Below, one piece after another: positions 1 to 7,386 of a stretch of 64,000 nt of DNA. The stretch lies in the NCBI RefSeq assembly GCF_001306035.1, contig NZ_LGCM01000046.1:1-64000 (forward strand), written 5' to 3'. Position numbers and translations under genes: made by a program. The first letter of the stretch is position 1. Every line of letters begins with the position of its first letter. The notes beneath the pieces were generated by a model that saw only the letters and a program-made list of their open reading frames with translations, searched no databases and was not told the DNA's origin. The DNA is from Levilinea saccharolytica (GTDB taxonomy: Bacteria > Chloroflexota > Anaerolineae > Anaerolineales > Anaerolineaceae).

Positions 1-1061
1 ACCGCCCCCCACAGCGCCCCCGCCCCCAGCCCGGCCAAAATTAGAAAAGCCGCGTTGGCGGGGATGAAATAGCGGTTGAAGAAGGTCGCGCGGGCCAGCA
101 CCAGCCGCAGCACCTCCAGCACGGCGAAAGCCGTTAAAATACCCACAGCCCGCCAGCGGCCGGTGCGCAGCGCCCCCCAGCCCGCCAAAACAAACAGCCC
201 AGCCGAAAGCGCCAGGCTGATATAGAGCAAAGGGTGGGTGGTGCGAAACAGGAAAAACGCATCCAAAGCCGGCTTCCAGCCGGTATGAATGGGCACCGCA
301 CCGCTGTGCGCGTACGCCGCCCATTTGGCCGTCACCGTATGGGGAATGGGCGAGCCAAACACCGCGCTGGCGTACACCACCCAGGGCAGGTAGATCCCCG
401 CAGCCGCCCCAGCAAAGCGCAGCCCCCCTGCCGCGCGCCGCTGCCAGATGGCCGCGGCCCCCAACAGCGCCAGCCACAACCCCGTATCCAGGCGCGTCCA
501 CAGCAGCAGTCCCCCCCACACCCCGGCCCAACCCCAACGCCCGCGCAGCCCTGCCCAGGCCGAAGCCGCCATAAACGCCAGCACCAGCGGCTGCTCCATG
601 CCCGCCAGGTCCAAGGCCGCCAAACGCGGCGCGCAGGCCAACAGCCCCACCGCGCACACGCGCCCCACCCGCGGCACGCCCAAACGAACCAGCGCCGCCC
701 AGGTCAGGCTCAGATAAGCCGCCGCCCCCGCCAGACCCAACAGGCGCGCGCCCAACACCGGCTCACCCCCCAGTGCCATCCACCCCGCCAGCAGCAGCGT
801 CAGTAAGGGCGTGGTTGAGCCGTAAATGGCCTCCCCAGGGTTATACACAAAGCCCTGTCCCGCGGCCAGATTGCGCGCAAACTGAAAGGTGATGTAGGCA
901 TCCTCCTCCACATAACCGCTGTAGAGCGCAAAGAACACGCGCAGCGCCAACCCAAAAGCCGTCAGGCTGATGAGTTCAACGCGCTGCGCCTTTGAAAGCG
1001 AATTGGAAGCAAAATTCAACGCGGCCGACCTTTCAACATTTCCAGAGGGGGATCCAGGCAT
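1..1061 (-). CDS. GT-C type membrane glycosyltransferase, C-terminus cut by window edge
   Basis: The minus strand is open from an ATG at 1061 to the window edge, about 353 codons, so the C-terminus is missing. The protein is very hydrophobic with many membrane segments. Near residues 35-60 it has the pattern EEDAYITFQFARNLAAGQGF followed by NPGE, typical of GT-C superfamily (ArnT/PMT-like) glycosyltransferases, where the acidic pair in the first periplasmic loop is catalytic. A later RYFIPANAAFL stretch also fits. These enzymes transfer a sugar from a lipid-linked donor at the outer membrane face; the acceptor cannot be told. There is no Shine-Dalgarno sequence. A TACAAT box lies 4 bases upstream of the ATG, which suggests a leaderless mRNA. 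It is divergent from the sensor gene that follows. Confidence 0.75.
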   Translation of the reverse strand, partial: MPGSPSGNVERSAALNFASNSLSKAQRVELISLTAFGLALRVFFALYSGYVEEDAYITFQFARNLAAGQGFVYNPGEAIYGSTTPLLTLLLAGWMALGGEPVLGARLLGLAGAAAYLSLTWAALVRLGVPRVGRVCAVGLLACAPRLAALDLAGMEQPLVLAFMAASAWAGLRGRWGWAGVWGGLLLWTRLDTGLWLALLGAAAIWQRRAAGGLRFAGAAAGIYLPWVVYASAVFGSPIPHTVTAKWAAYAHSGAVPIHTGWKPALDAFFLFRTTHPLLYISLALSAGLFVLAGWGALRTGRWRAVGILTAFAVLEVLRLVLARATFFNRYFIPANAAFLILAGLGAGALWGA

Positions 1062-1193
1062 AAAAATTGTACCATGAGGAGAGAAACTCAACCCTATGCG
1101 ATGGTATTCGGCAATATTCGTATTATGATATAGTATGATGAGCGCGGCGCGCACCCGCTGTTTAGATTGACCTGCGGCCCTAAACGGAGCGTC

Positions 1194-4058
1194 ATGACCA
1201 CCCCCATGTCTCAAGCCACAATCATTTTGCTGGTTGAAGACAATCTGATTGACTTTCACCTGATTTACGAAATGCTGACCCAATTGGGCGACAGCCGTGT
1301 TGAGATTCTGCACGCCGACACCCTGGCGGACGGAACACAGCAGGTCAATACGCACCGCGTGGATCTGGTGCTGCTGGATCTGAATCTGCCGGACAGCGAC
1401 GGGCTGGACACCTTTATCAAAATGCGCCAGGCGGCTCCCCACGCACCGGTGGTTGTGCTCAGCGGGGTAGACAGCAGTGAACTGGCCCTCCAGGCGGTTC
1501 AAAACGGCGCACAGGATTACCTGATCAAAGGTAAGCTCAACGCCGATTTGCTCATGCGCTCCCTGCGCCACGCCATCGAGCGCCAGCGCTGGGAAAAGCG
1601 CGTGCGCGAAACCGAAGCACGCTACCAGAACATCTTCAACGGCATCCGCGATGCCATTTTAGTAGAAGATCTGAACGGCCACGTGCTGGACGCTAACGAA
1701 AGCGCCTGCCGCATGTACGGCTACACTCGCGAACAAATCCTGCAAATGACCGCGGGTCAATTGGCCCCGCCGGAAGCCTTTCAGGAGTTTGACCGGTTGA
1801 TGCAGGAAATCGAAGCCACCGACCACACGATGGTCGAGGCCCCCAATCTGCGCGCGTCCGGTGAAATTTTCTATGCCGAAATCACCATCCAAAAAGATAG
1901 CCTGGGCGAACAGCCCGTGCTGCTGATTATGGTGCGGGATGTCAGTGAACGGCGGCGCACGGAACAGGCCTACCGCAATCTGGTGGAAAATTCGCTGCAA
2001 GAGCTGTACATTTTCCAGAACCGGCGGGTGGTGTATGCCAACCCGGCGGCGGTGCAAAACAGCGGCTACACGCTGGAAGAGCTGCGCGCCCTCTCCCCCG
2101 ATGAGGTACGCGCCAACGTCCACCCCGAAGACCGCGCGCGGGTGGCCCACAACGCTGAAGCACGTATGGGCGGGCAAAATGTTCCCAAGTTAGATGAAAT
2201 CCGCCTGCTAACCAAAGATGGGCGTACCCGCTGGGTGGCCTCCCTGGCGGTCTTGGGCGAATATGACGGCCAGCCCGCCATTCAAACCGCCCAGTTTGAC
2301 ATCACCGAGCGCAAACAGGTAGAAGAAAGCCTGCGCCACCGTCTGGCGGTTGAATCCCTCATCAGCCAGCTCTCCACCCAATTTATCAACGCCAGTCACG
2401 ACCAGATGGACGCCCAAATTGATACCGCTCTCCAGGCTCTGGGCGAGTTTGCCGGCGTGGACCGCTGCTATCTGGATATCTTTAACGAAGACCGTACCGA
2501 AATCGTAAAGGTGTATGAGTGGTGCGCCCCGGGCATCCAACCCATGCAGGATACCTTTGTGGGTCAATCGTTGAAAGACCTGAAATGGAGCATGGACACC
2601 CTGCACCGCTTCGAGCCGGTCTATGTCCCCAATCTCAGCGATCTGCCGCCCGAAGCGGATGGGGAACGCCAGTACTGGGATACCGACCAATTGACCTCCA
2701 TCCTGCTGCTGCCGGTGGCCTTCAAAAACACCCTCAGCGGTTATGTGGGTTTCTCCAACGTCAGCAAACCCAAGGAATGGGACGACGCCGATATCAGCAT
2801 GCTGCGCATGTTAGGCGACATGCTCATGAATGCCCTCCAACGCCAGCGGGCCGATACGGACCTGCGGCGCGCCCAGGAACACAACCGCCTGCTGCTGGAA
2901 AGTATCCAGACTCCCGTTCTGGCCGTAGACGACCATTTCCACGTGCAGTACTGCAACGAAGCCTTCACCCGCCTTTTCGGCCTTAACCCGGCTGAGCTGA
3001 CCGATAGGAGCCTGCTCGTTTACGCGCAGGAAATCCAACATTCGATCTTCTTCAAAGCCATTGATGAAGCCATCCACACCGGCGCCGCCCAAACCACCGA
3101 AGGCTGGCTCAACCAACGTTATTACCAGGTGTGGGTGTATCCCAACCCCACCGGCGCCCTTTCCATCGCCGAAGACCTGACAGAACGGAAGCAGGCCCAG
3201 GAAGAATTGGAGCAGGCGCGCTATGACCTGCATCAGATGATGGCCTCGGTGAATGACGCCCTTTGGTCGGGCACGGTGGATAAAGACGGGCGGCTGATCT
3301 ACCGCTACCTATCTCCGGTGATTGAAACCATCACAGGGGTAGCGTATGAAGCCCTGCGCGCCGATTCGCGCATCATCCGCCCGCGCATCCATCCGGATGA
3401 CCGCGATTGGGTTTTCCAACGCTTTGCCGAATTAAACGCCGGCCAGCGCAAAAAATCTACAATGGAATTCCGTCTGCTGAACGATGACGGCAGCATCACC
3501 TGGGTGCGCGACAGTCAGACCGCTCAGGTGATGCCTGACGGCCGTCTGCGCCTGGATGCGGTGGTCAGCGATATCACCGAACAGGTGGAAGCCCGCCAAC
3601 AGCTGCAAAAACGGCTGGAACTGGAAGCCCTCATCAGCCACATCACCACCCGCTTCATCAACGTCACCACACACAGCCTCAAAGACCAGGCCCAGTTTGC
3701 CCTGGAAGCCACCGGCCGCTTTGCAGATGTGGAGCGCTGTTATTGGGTCACCTTTAACCCCGGCGGCGACACGATTCAAGATGTTCAAGAATGGCTGGCG
3801 GCCGGAATCCAGCCCCGCCGCGACAGGCTGATAGGCTTGAGTTTAGACACCTTCTCCTGGGCGATGAAAGAACTTCGCAGCGAAGGGATCTTATCGGTGG
3901 ATCGTCTGGAGAATCTGCCCCCCGGAAGCCAGCACCGAAAAAGCCCTGTGGCAGGCGCAGGGCGTGCAGTCCATTTTGGCCATTGCCCTGGGATCCTCCG
4001 ATCAAATGGTGGGGTTCTTGGGCCTCAATCTAGAACAAACCTCCCGCCCCTGGGATGA
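1194..4058 (+). CDS. Multi-domain sensor (REC-PAS-PAS-GAF-PAS-PAS-GAF), N-terminal part of a frameshifted gene
   Basis: This 954-aa reading frame starts at ATG 1194, chosen because GGAG lies 7 bases upstream; ATG 1206 is an alternative. Domains in order are a receiver domain (about 1-125, motif LLVEDN and a phosphoacceptor Asp in VLLDLNLPDSDG), two PAS domains (about 145-390), a GAF domain (about 395-560), two more PAS domains (about 570-790) and the first half of a second GAF domain. The last ~45 residues are out of frame: the GAF homology breaks at a run of six C (3918-3923) and continues in the frame of the next entry. With five C the two frames join into a protein of about 1450 residues ending in a GGDEF-like domain. 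Role inferred: an intracellular sensor linked to a two-component pathway. Confidence 0.8.
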   Translation: MTTPMSQATIILLVEDNLIDFHLIYEMLTQLGDSRVEILHADTLADGTQQVNTHRVDLVLLDLNLPDSDGLDTFIKMRQAAPHAPVVVLSGVDSSELALQAVQNGAQDYLIKGKLNADLLMRSLRHAIERQRWEKRVRETEARYQNIFNGIRDAILVEDLNGHVLDANESACRMYGYTREQILQMTAGQLAPPEAFQEFDRLMQEIEATDHTMVEAPNLRASGEIFYAEITIQKDSLGEQPVLLIMVRDVSERRRTEQAYRNLVENSLQELYIFQNRRVVYANPAAVQNSGYTLEELRALSPDEVRANVHPEDRARVAHNAEARMGGQNVPKLDEIRLLTKDGRTRWVASLAVLGEYDGQPAIQTAQFDITERKQVEESLRHRLAVESLISQLSTQFINASHDQMDAQIDTALQALGEFAGVDRCYLDIFNEDRTEIVKVYEWCAPGIQPMQDTFVGQSLKDLKWSMDTLHRFEPVYVPNLSDLPPEADGERQYWDTDQLTSILLLPVAFKNTLSGYVGFSNVSKPKEWDDADISMLRMLGDMLMNALQRQRADTDLRRAQEHNRLLLESIQTPVLAVDDHFHVQYCNEAFTRLFGLNPAELTDRSLLVYAQEIQHSIFFKAIDEAIHTGAAQTTEGWLNQRYYQVWVYPNPTGALSIAEDLTERKQAQEELEQARYDLHQMMASVNDALWSGTVDKDGRLIYRYLSPVIETITGVAYEALRADSRIIRPRIHPDDRDWVFQRFAELNAGQRKKSTMEFRLLNDDGSITWVRDSQTAQVMPDGRLRLDAVVSDITEQVEARQQLQKRLELEALISHITTRFINVTTHSLKDQAQFALEATGRFADVERCYWVTFNPGGDTIQDVQEWLAAGIQPRRDRLIGLSLDTFSWAMKELRSEGILSVDRLENLPPGSQHRKSPVAGAGRAVHFGHCPGILRSNGGVLGPQSRTNLPPLG
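3918..3923 (+). other. Frameshift site: six-C run that splits the sensor gene
   Basis: Reading CTG with five C followed by GGAAGCC gives LPPEAS and continues directly into the GAF domain of the downstream frame. The sequence has six C, so the upstream frame runs out of homology. The parallel GAF earlier in the same protein has LPPEAD at this position, which shows where the frame should continue. Either a homopolymer sequencing or assembly error or a real slippery or phase-variable tract would explain it. Confidence 0.85.
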
Positions 4059-5544
4059 TCAGACCATGCACATGCTGCGCCTGATCGCCAGCATCTTCAC
4101 CAACCTGCACATTCGCATGCAGGCTGAAGAATCCCTGCGGCGCTCTGAGGCGCAGTACCGCGCCCTGGTGCAGACCCTGCCCGATTCCATCAGCACGATG
4201 GATATGAACGGCTGCTACAATTATGTGTCCGAACAGACCCTGCGCCTGTATGGATACGACTCTCCCGAAGAGATGCTGGGCACCTTTGCCGCCCTGGGCG
4301 TGGCCGAAACAGACCGGGAGCGCATGCAGCAAGATCTGCAAAACCTACGGGAAGAGCACCCCGTGGTCACCTTCACCGGCACAATGCAGCGCAAGGACGG
4401 CAGCCTGTTCTCAGGTCAGGCGCATATTGCCCGGCTGACCGATTCGGAAGGCAAGCCCACCGGTTACATCGTCTCCGTGCGCGATATCTCCGAAAGTTAC
4501 CGCGCGCAAATGGAGCTGAGCGGTTTAAACGAAGAGCTGCGCCGCACCGTGTTGGAACTGGAAAGCCGCAACAACGACGCTAATTTGCTGAACGAGCTGG
4601 GCGACCTGCTGCAAGGCTGTCTGAATGTATCTGAGGTCTACGACGTGGTCAGCTCCACCGTGCCGCGCATTTTCCCCGGAATGGCGGGTGGTCTGTATAT
4701 GTCCAACGCCTCGCGCCGCTATGTTGAATCCACCTTACAATGGAACACCCCCCTGCACAGCGAACTGGTCTTTGAACCCGACCGCTGCTGGGCGCTGCGC
4801 CGCGGACGTGCCCACCTGAGCGAGCCGGAACACAACAGCCTTTCCTGCCGCCATATCGTCGAAGACAGCCGCATCATCGCTCTGTGCACCCCACTGGTAG
4901 CCCAGGGCGAGACTCAGGGTCTGTTTTACCTGGAGGGCAGCCCCGACATGGAAGGCTTGCAGCGCACCCAGCAGCTGGCCACCATGGTTTCCGAACGCGT
5001 GGCCCTGGCCCTGGCCAACCTGCGCCTGAGTGAATCCCTGCAGGCTCAATCCATCCGCGACCCGCTCACCGGTCTCTATAACCGCTACTATATCGAAGCC
5101 ACCCTCCAGCGCGACCTGCACCGCGCCGTCCGCAAAAAATCGCCCATCGGGTTGGTCATGCTGCATTTGGATTTGCAGGCCCTGCCCGCCGCCAAGAAAG
5201 ACCATTGGATACAGACTTTGGCGGGGTATCTGCAAAGCAATGTGCGCACCAGCGACATCATCTGCCGGTACTCCGCGGATGAATTTCTCATCATCCTGCC
5301 GGACGCCCCGCTGACCGACTGCGTCCGCCGCGCCGAATCGCTGCATAAGGGCTTCAGCAGTCTGCGCAGGCATTACAAAGACATGGATTTCAACAGCATC
5401 CAGGTGGGTTTTGGCCTGGCGGCTTACCCCGAACACGGCGACCGCATCAATGACCTCATCGAGAAAGTGCGCATCGCCGCCAATCAGGCGGTTCAGGAGC
5501 CTGAGGATCCCTATCATATCGCGCCGCAAACAGCCGCCAGCTAG
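3964..5544 (+). CDS. C-terminal part of the frameshifted sensor: GAF-PAS-GAF-degenerate GGDEF
   Basis: The frame continues the GAF domain interrupted at 3918-3923; GTG 3964 is only the first start-like codon inside it, not a real initiation site. Domains are the rest of the second GAF (to about residue 55), a PAS domain (about 60-185), a third GAF (about 205-350) and a GGDEF-like domain (about 355-515) introduced by the usual RDPLTGLYNRYY. The active-site loop reads RYSADEF instead of RYGGDEF, and the substrate-binding D-x-D-x-F-K segment is replaced by LDLQALPAAKKD. By knowledge of diguanylate cyclases it should not make c-di-GMP; it may act as a sensory or GTP-binding module. Confidence 0.8.
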   Translation: MQSILAIALGSSDQMVGFLGLNLEQTSRPWDDQTMHMLRLIASIFTNLHIRMQAEESLRRSEAQYRALVQTLPDSISTMDMNGCYNYVSEQTLRLYGYDSPEEMLGTFAALGVAETDRERMQQDLQNLREEHPVVTFTGTMQRKDGSLFSGQAHIARLTDSEGKPTGYIVSVRDISESYRAQMELSGLNEELRRTVLELESRNNDANLLNELGDLLQGCLNVSEVYDVVSSTVPRIFPGMAGGLYMSNASRRYVESTLQWNTPLHSELVFEPDRCWALRRGRAHLSEPEHNSLSCRHIVEDSRIIALCTPLVAQGETQGLFYLEGSPDMEGLQRTQQLATMVSERVALALANLRLSESLQAQSIRDPLTGLYNRYYIEATLQRDLHRAVRKKSPIGLVMLHLDLQALPAAKKDHWIQTLAGYLQSNVRTSDIICRYSADEFLIILPDAPLTDCVRRAESLHKGFSSLRRHYKDMDFNSIQVGFGLAAYPEHGDRINDLIEKVRIAANQAVQEPEDPYHIAPQTAAS

Positions 5545-5582
5545 CAGCCTGTCGCACCGCCAGGGGCAGCGGGCTTTGGCGG

Positions 5583-5588
5583 TATAAT
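5583..5588 (+). promoter_or_regulatory. -10 box of a leaderless transcript
   Basis: TATAAT ends 7 bases before the ATG at 5596, so the transcript should start at or within a base or two of the start codon. There is no Shine-Dalgarno sequence and no clear -35 hexamer. Confidence 0.6.
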
Positions 5589-5595
5589 TGCGCCC

Positions 5596-6318
5596 ATGAA
5601 ACGACCGATCCTCTGGGTTCTAGTCGCAGGCATCCTTCTGGGATTCGCCGCCGCGGCGTATGCATATTACAACCACCGCGAAAACCGCGGCCGCACCGCC
5701 CAGGTCATCGCCTGGATCCGCAGCCCCCAGGATCACCCCGACTGGCGCACGCCCGCCGGCGAAACCTGCCCAGGGGCGCCCTTTCAAATGCCCACCGAAG
5801 GGTTCATCGGCTTTTTATGGGATGATTCCTTCCGCCCCGGCCACCGCCATTCCGGCATTGATATCTTCGGCGGCGGAGACCCCGGGGATACACCCGTGTA
5901 CGCCGCGTACGCGGGCTACCTCACCCGCCTGCCCGAATGGAAATCGAGCCTGATTCTGCGCATCCCCTCCGACCCCTTGCAGCCTGGGCGGCAGATCTGG
6001 CTGTATTACACCCACCTGGCCGACCCTGCCGGTCTCTCGCTGATTGACCCGGCCTTCCCCCCCGGCACGCGTGAGACCTATGTGCAAGCCGGCGCGCTCC
6101 TCGGCCGCCAGGGCAATTATTCCGGCACGCCCAATGCCCCCACCGGCGTTCACCTGCATTTTTCCATCGTGCGCGACGACGGACAGGGACAGTTCCTCAA
6201 CGAGCTGGACATCCACAACACCCTGGACCCCTCGCCCTATTTCGGCCGCCCGCTCAACGGCCCCCAAAACGATGGCGACATTCCCCACTGCACCCCAACC
6301 CAGGGCGGCGGCGCTTGA
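5596..6318 (+). CDS. Membrane-anchored M23 (LytM-type) peptidase
   Basis: This 240-aa protein has an N-terminal membrane segment (about residues 5-25) and an extracytoplasmic domain. The zinc-binding motifs of the M23/LytM family are visible: H-x3-D in RHSGIDIF (about 95) and H-x-H in HLHFS (about 190). M23 enzymes cut peptidoglycan cross-bridges, so a cell-wall or envelope role is likely, although the Chloroflexota envelope is unusual and the substrate is not shown. The domain is longer than a minimal LytM core. It is monocistronic by position and looks leaderless. Confidence 0.82.
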   Translation: MKRPILWVLVAGILLGFAAAAYAYYNHRENRGRTAQVIAWIRSPQDHPDWRTPAGETCPGAPFQMPTEGFIGFLWDDSFRPGHRHSGIDIFGGGDPGDTPVYAAYAGYLTRLPEWKSSLILRIPSDPLQPGRQIWLYYTHLADPAGLSLIDPAFPPGTRETYVQAGALLGRQGNYSGTPNAPTGVHLHFSIVRDDGQGQFLNELDIHNTLDPSPYFGRPLNGPQNDGDIPHCTPTQGGGA

Positions 6319-6404
6319 ACCCCCTGCCCCCGCGCAGCGAGCAGATGGTGCTGGTCAACGGCACGGTCAGCCGGGTACGTTCGGCAGCCTCGGAGTTTTT
6401 GACG

Positions 6405-6410
6405 TATAAT
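6405..6410 (+). promoter_or_regulatory. -10 box ahead of a structured RNA
   Basis: TATAAT with no good -35 hexamer. It is placed so that transcription would begin around 6417, at the base of the predicted structure. Confidence 0.45.
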
Positions 6411-6416
6411 AATCCT

Positions 6417-6546
6417 GTGCATGCCGTCTGTCCGGGGGAGAGCGATTCTTCGGGCAGCCCAACCCTAGAGATGCGTGCGGCGCTGGATCAGGCTTTGGTT
6501 TGAGCCAGCCCTGCCGCCCAACCCTCACCGGTCTGGTATGCCCGCC
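6417..6546 (+). ncRNA. Candidate structured small RNA or 5' leader of the acetyltransferase gene
   Basis: The stretch between the peptidase gene and the gene at 6579 has no convincing protein. Its ends can pair: GCATGCCG (6419-6426) with TGGTATGC (6534-6541) over 8 pairs including G-U, then CCGG with CCGG. Inside, GCGGC-GCTGG (6477-6486) pairs with CCAGC and GCCGC (6504-6516) around an AT-richer loop. Downstream of a TATAAT box this could be a 6S-like small RNA or a regulatory leader of the next gene. No Rfam family was recognised, and no terminator follows, which slightly favours a leader. Confidence 0.35.
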
Positions 6547-6578
6547 GCTATCCATCCACGCCTCCTGCAAGGAACGAG

Positions 6579-7367
6579 ATGATCACCTTTCGCGATATCT
6601 TCTCCACCCTCAAATCGCTGCCCATCCCCGCCCAACGGCCCGTATTGGTACATGCAGATCTTTCCGCCCTCGGTGAGATTCGCGGCGGCGCAGAAACGGT
6701 GCTCGGCGCGCTGACCGGAGCTTTTTCGGGGGTCATGACCCCCGCCTTCACCCTGCGCACCCAGGTCATCCCCGAAGACGGCCCGGCTCATAACGGTCTG
6801 ATCTACGGCAGCGGCCGCGAACAAAACGCCGCCGCCGAATATTTCAATGCGGATATGCCCGCGGATGAGAACCTGGGGGCGCTGGCCGAAACTCTGCGCC
6901 GCCACCCCGTCAGCCGCCGCTCCGATCACCCCCTGCTGTCCTTCGCCGGTCTGCAGGTGGATTCAGCCCTCAACGCCCAAACCCTGCGCGACCCATTAGC
7001 TCCCGTGCAGGTGCTGGCCGATCAAGAGGGCTGGGTGCTGCTGCTGGGTGTGGATCACACCGCCAATTTCAGCATCCACCTGGCCGAGCGCATGGCTGGG
7101 CGGCGGCACTTTGTGCGCTGGGCGCTCACCCGTTTCGGCGTGCGCGAATGTGCGGATGTGCCCGTGTGTTCCGCCGGATTTGAGGCCGCCGCCGAACCCT
7201 TGCAAGACCTGGTGCGCGGCCTGCCCCTGGGCAGCGCGCAGATCCTGGCCGTGCCCATGCAGCCCATGCTCACCCGCCTGGCGGAATGGATGCGCCAGGA
7301 GCCGAACGCGCTGCTGTGCGGCCGGGCGGAATGCTTGGCCTGCGCAGATGCGCCCCCCGAATCATAA
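6579..7367 (+). CDS. Aminoglycoside N(3)-acetyltransferase family protein
   Basis: This 262-aa protein has the AAC(3) family (antibiotic_NAT) pattern. An N-terminal LVHADLSALGEIRGGAETVL (about 23-42) matches the acetyl-CoA-binding region and LLLGVDHTANFSIHLAE (about 155-171) matches the family block LLLGV-x-H-x-x-N-T/S-x-H-L-A-E, with His and Glu residues associated with catalysis. Known members acetylate the 3-amino group of 2-deoxystreptamine aminoglycosides, but many chromosomal homologues act on other amines or have unknown substrates. Length fits the family. AAGGA lies 9 bases before the ATG. It is followed after 19 bases by a histidine kinase and may be co-transcribed with it. Resistance is not demonstrated. 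Confidence 0.78.
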   Translation: MITFRDIFSTLKSLPIPAQRPVLVHADLSALGEIRGGAETVLGALTGAFSGVMTPAFTLRTQVIPEDGPAHNGLIYGSGREQNAAAEYFNADMPADENLGALAETLRRHPVSRRSDHPLLSFAGLQVDSALNAQTLRDPLAPVQVLADQEGWVLLLGVDHTANFSIHLAERMAGRRHFVRWALTRFGVRECADVPVCSAGFEAAAEPLQDLVRGLPLGSAQILAVPMQPMLTRLAEWMRQEPNALLCGRAECLACADAPPES

Positions 7368-7386
7368 GGTCCCCGTGGAGAGACCC

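Noticed and set aside
1167-1193. TTG start at 1167 for the large sensor
   Set aside because: No ribosome site; ATG 1194 has GGAG at good spacing and fits the receiver-domain start.
6315-6503. 62-codon frame overlapping the structured RNA
   Set aside because: No ribosome site, no homology, and base pairing explains the sequence better.
7048-7386. N-terminal 113-residue extension of the GAF-PAS kinase
   Set aside because: It overlaps the acetyltransferase gene in another frame and has Cys/Pro-rich shadow composition; ATG 7387 has a ribosome site.
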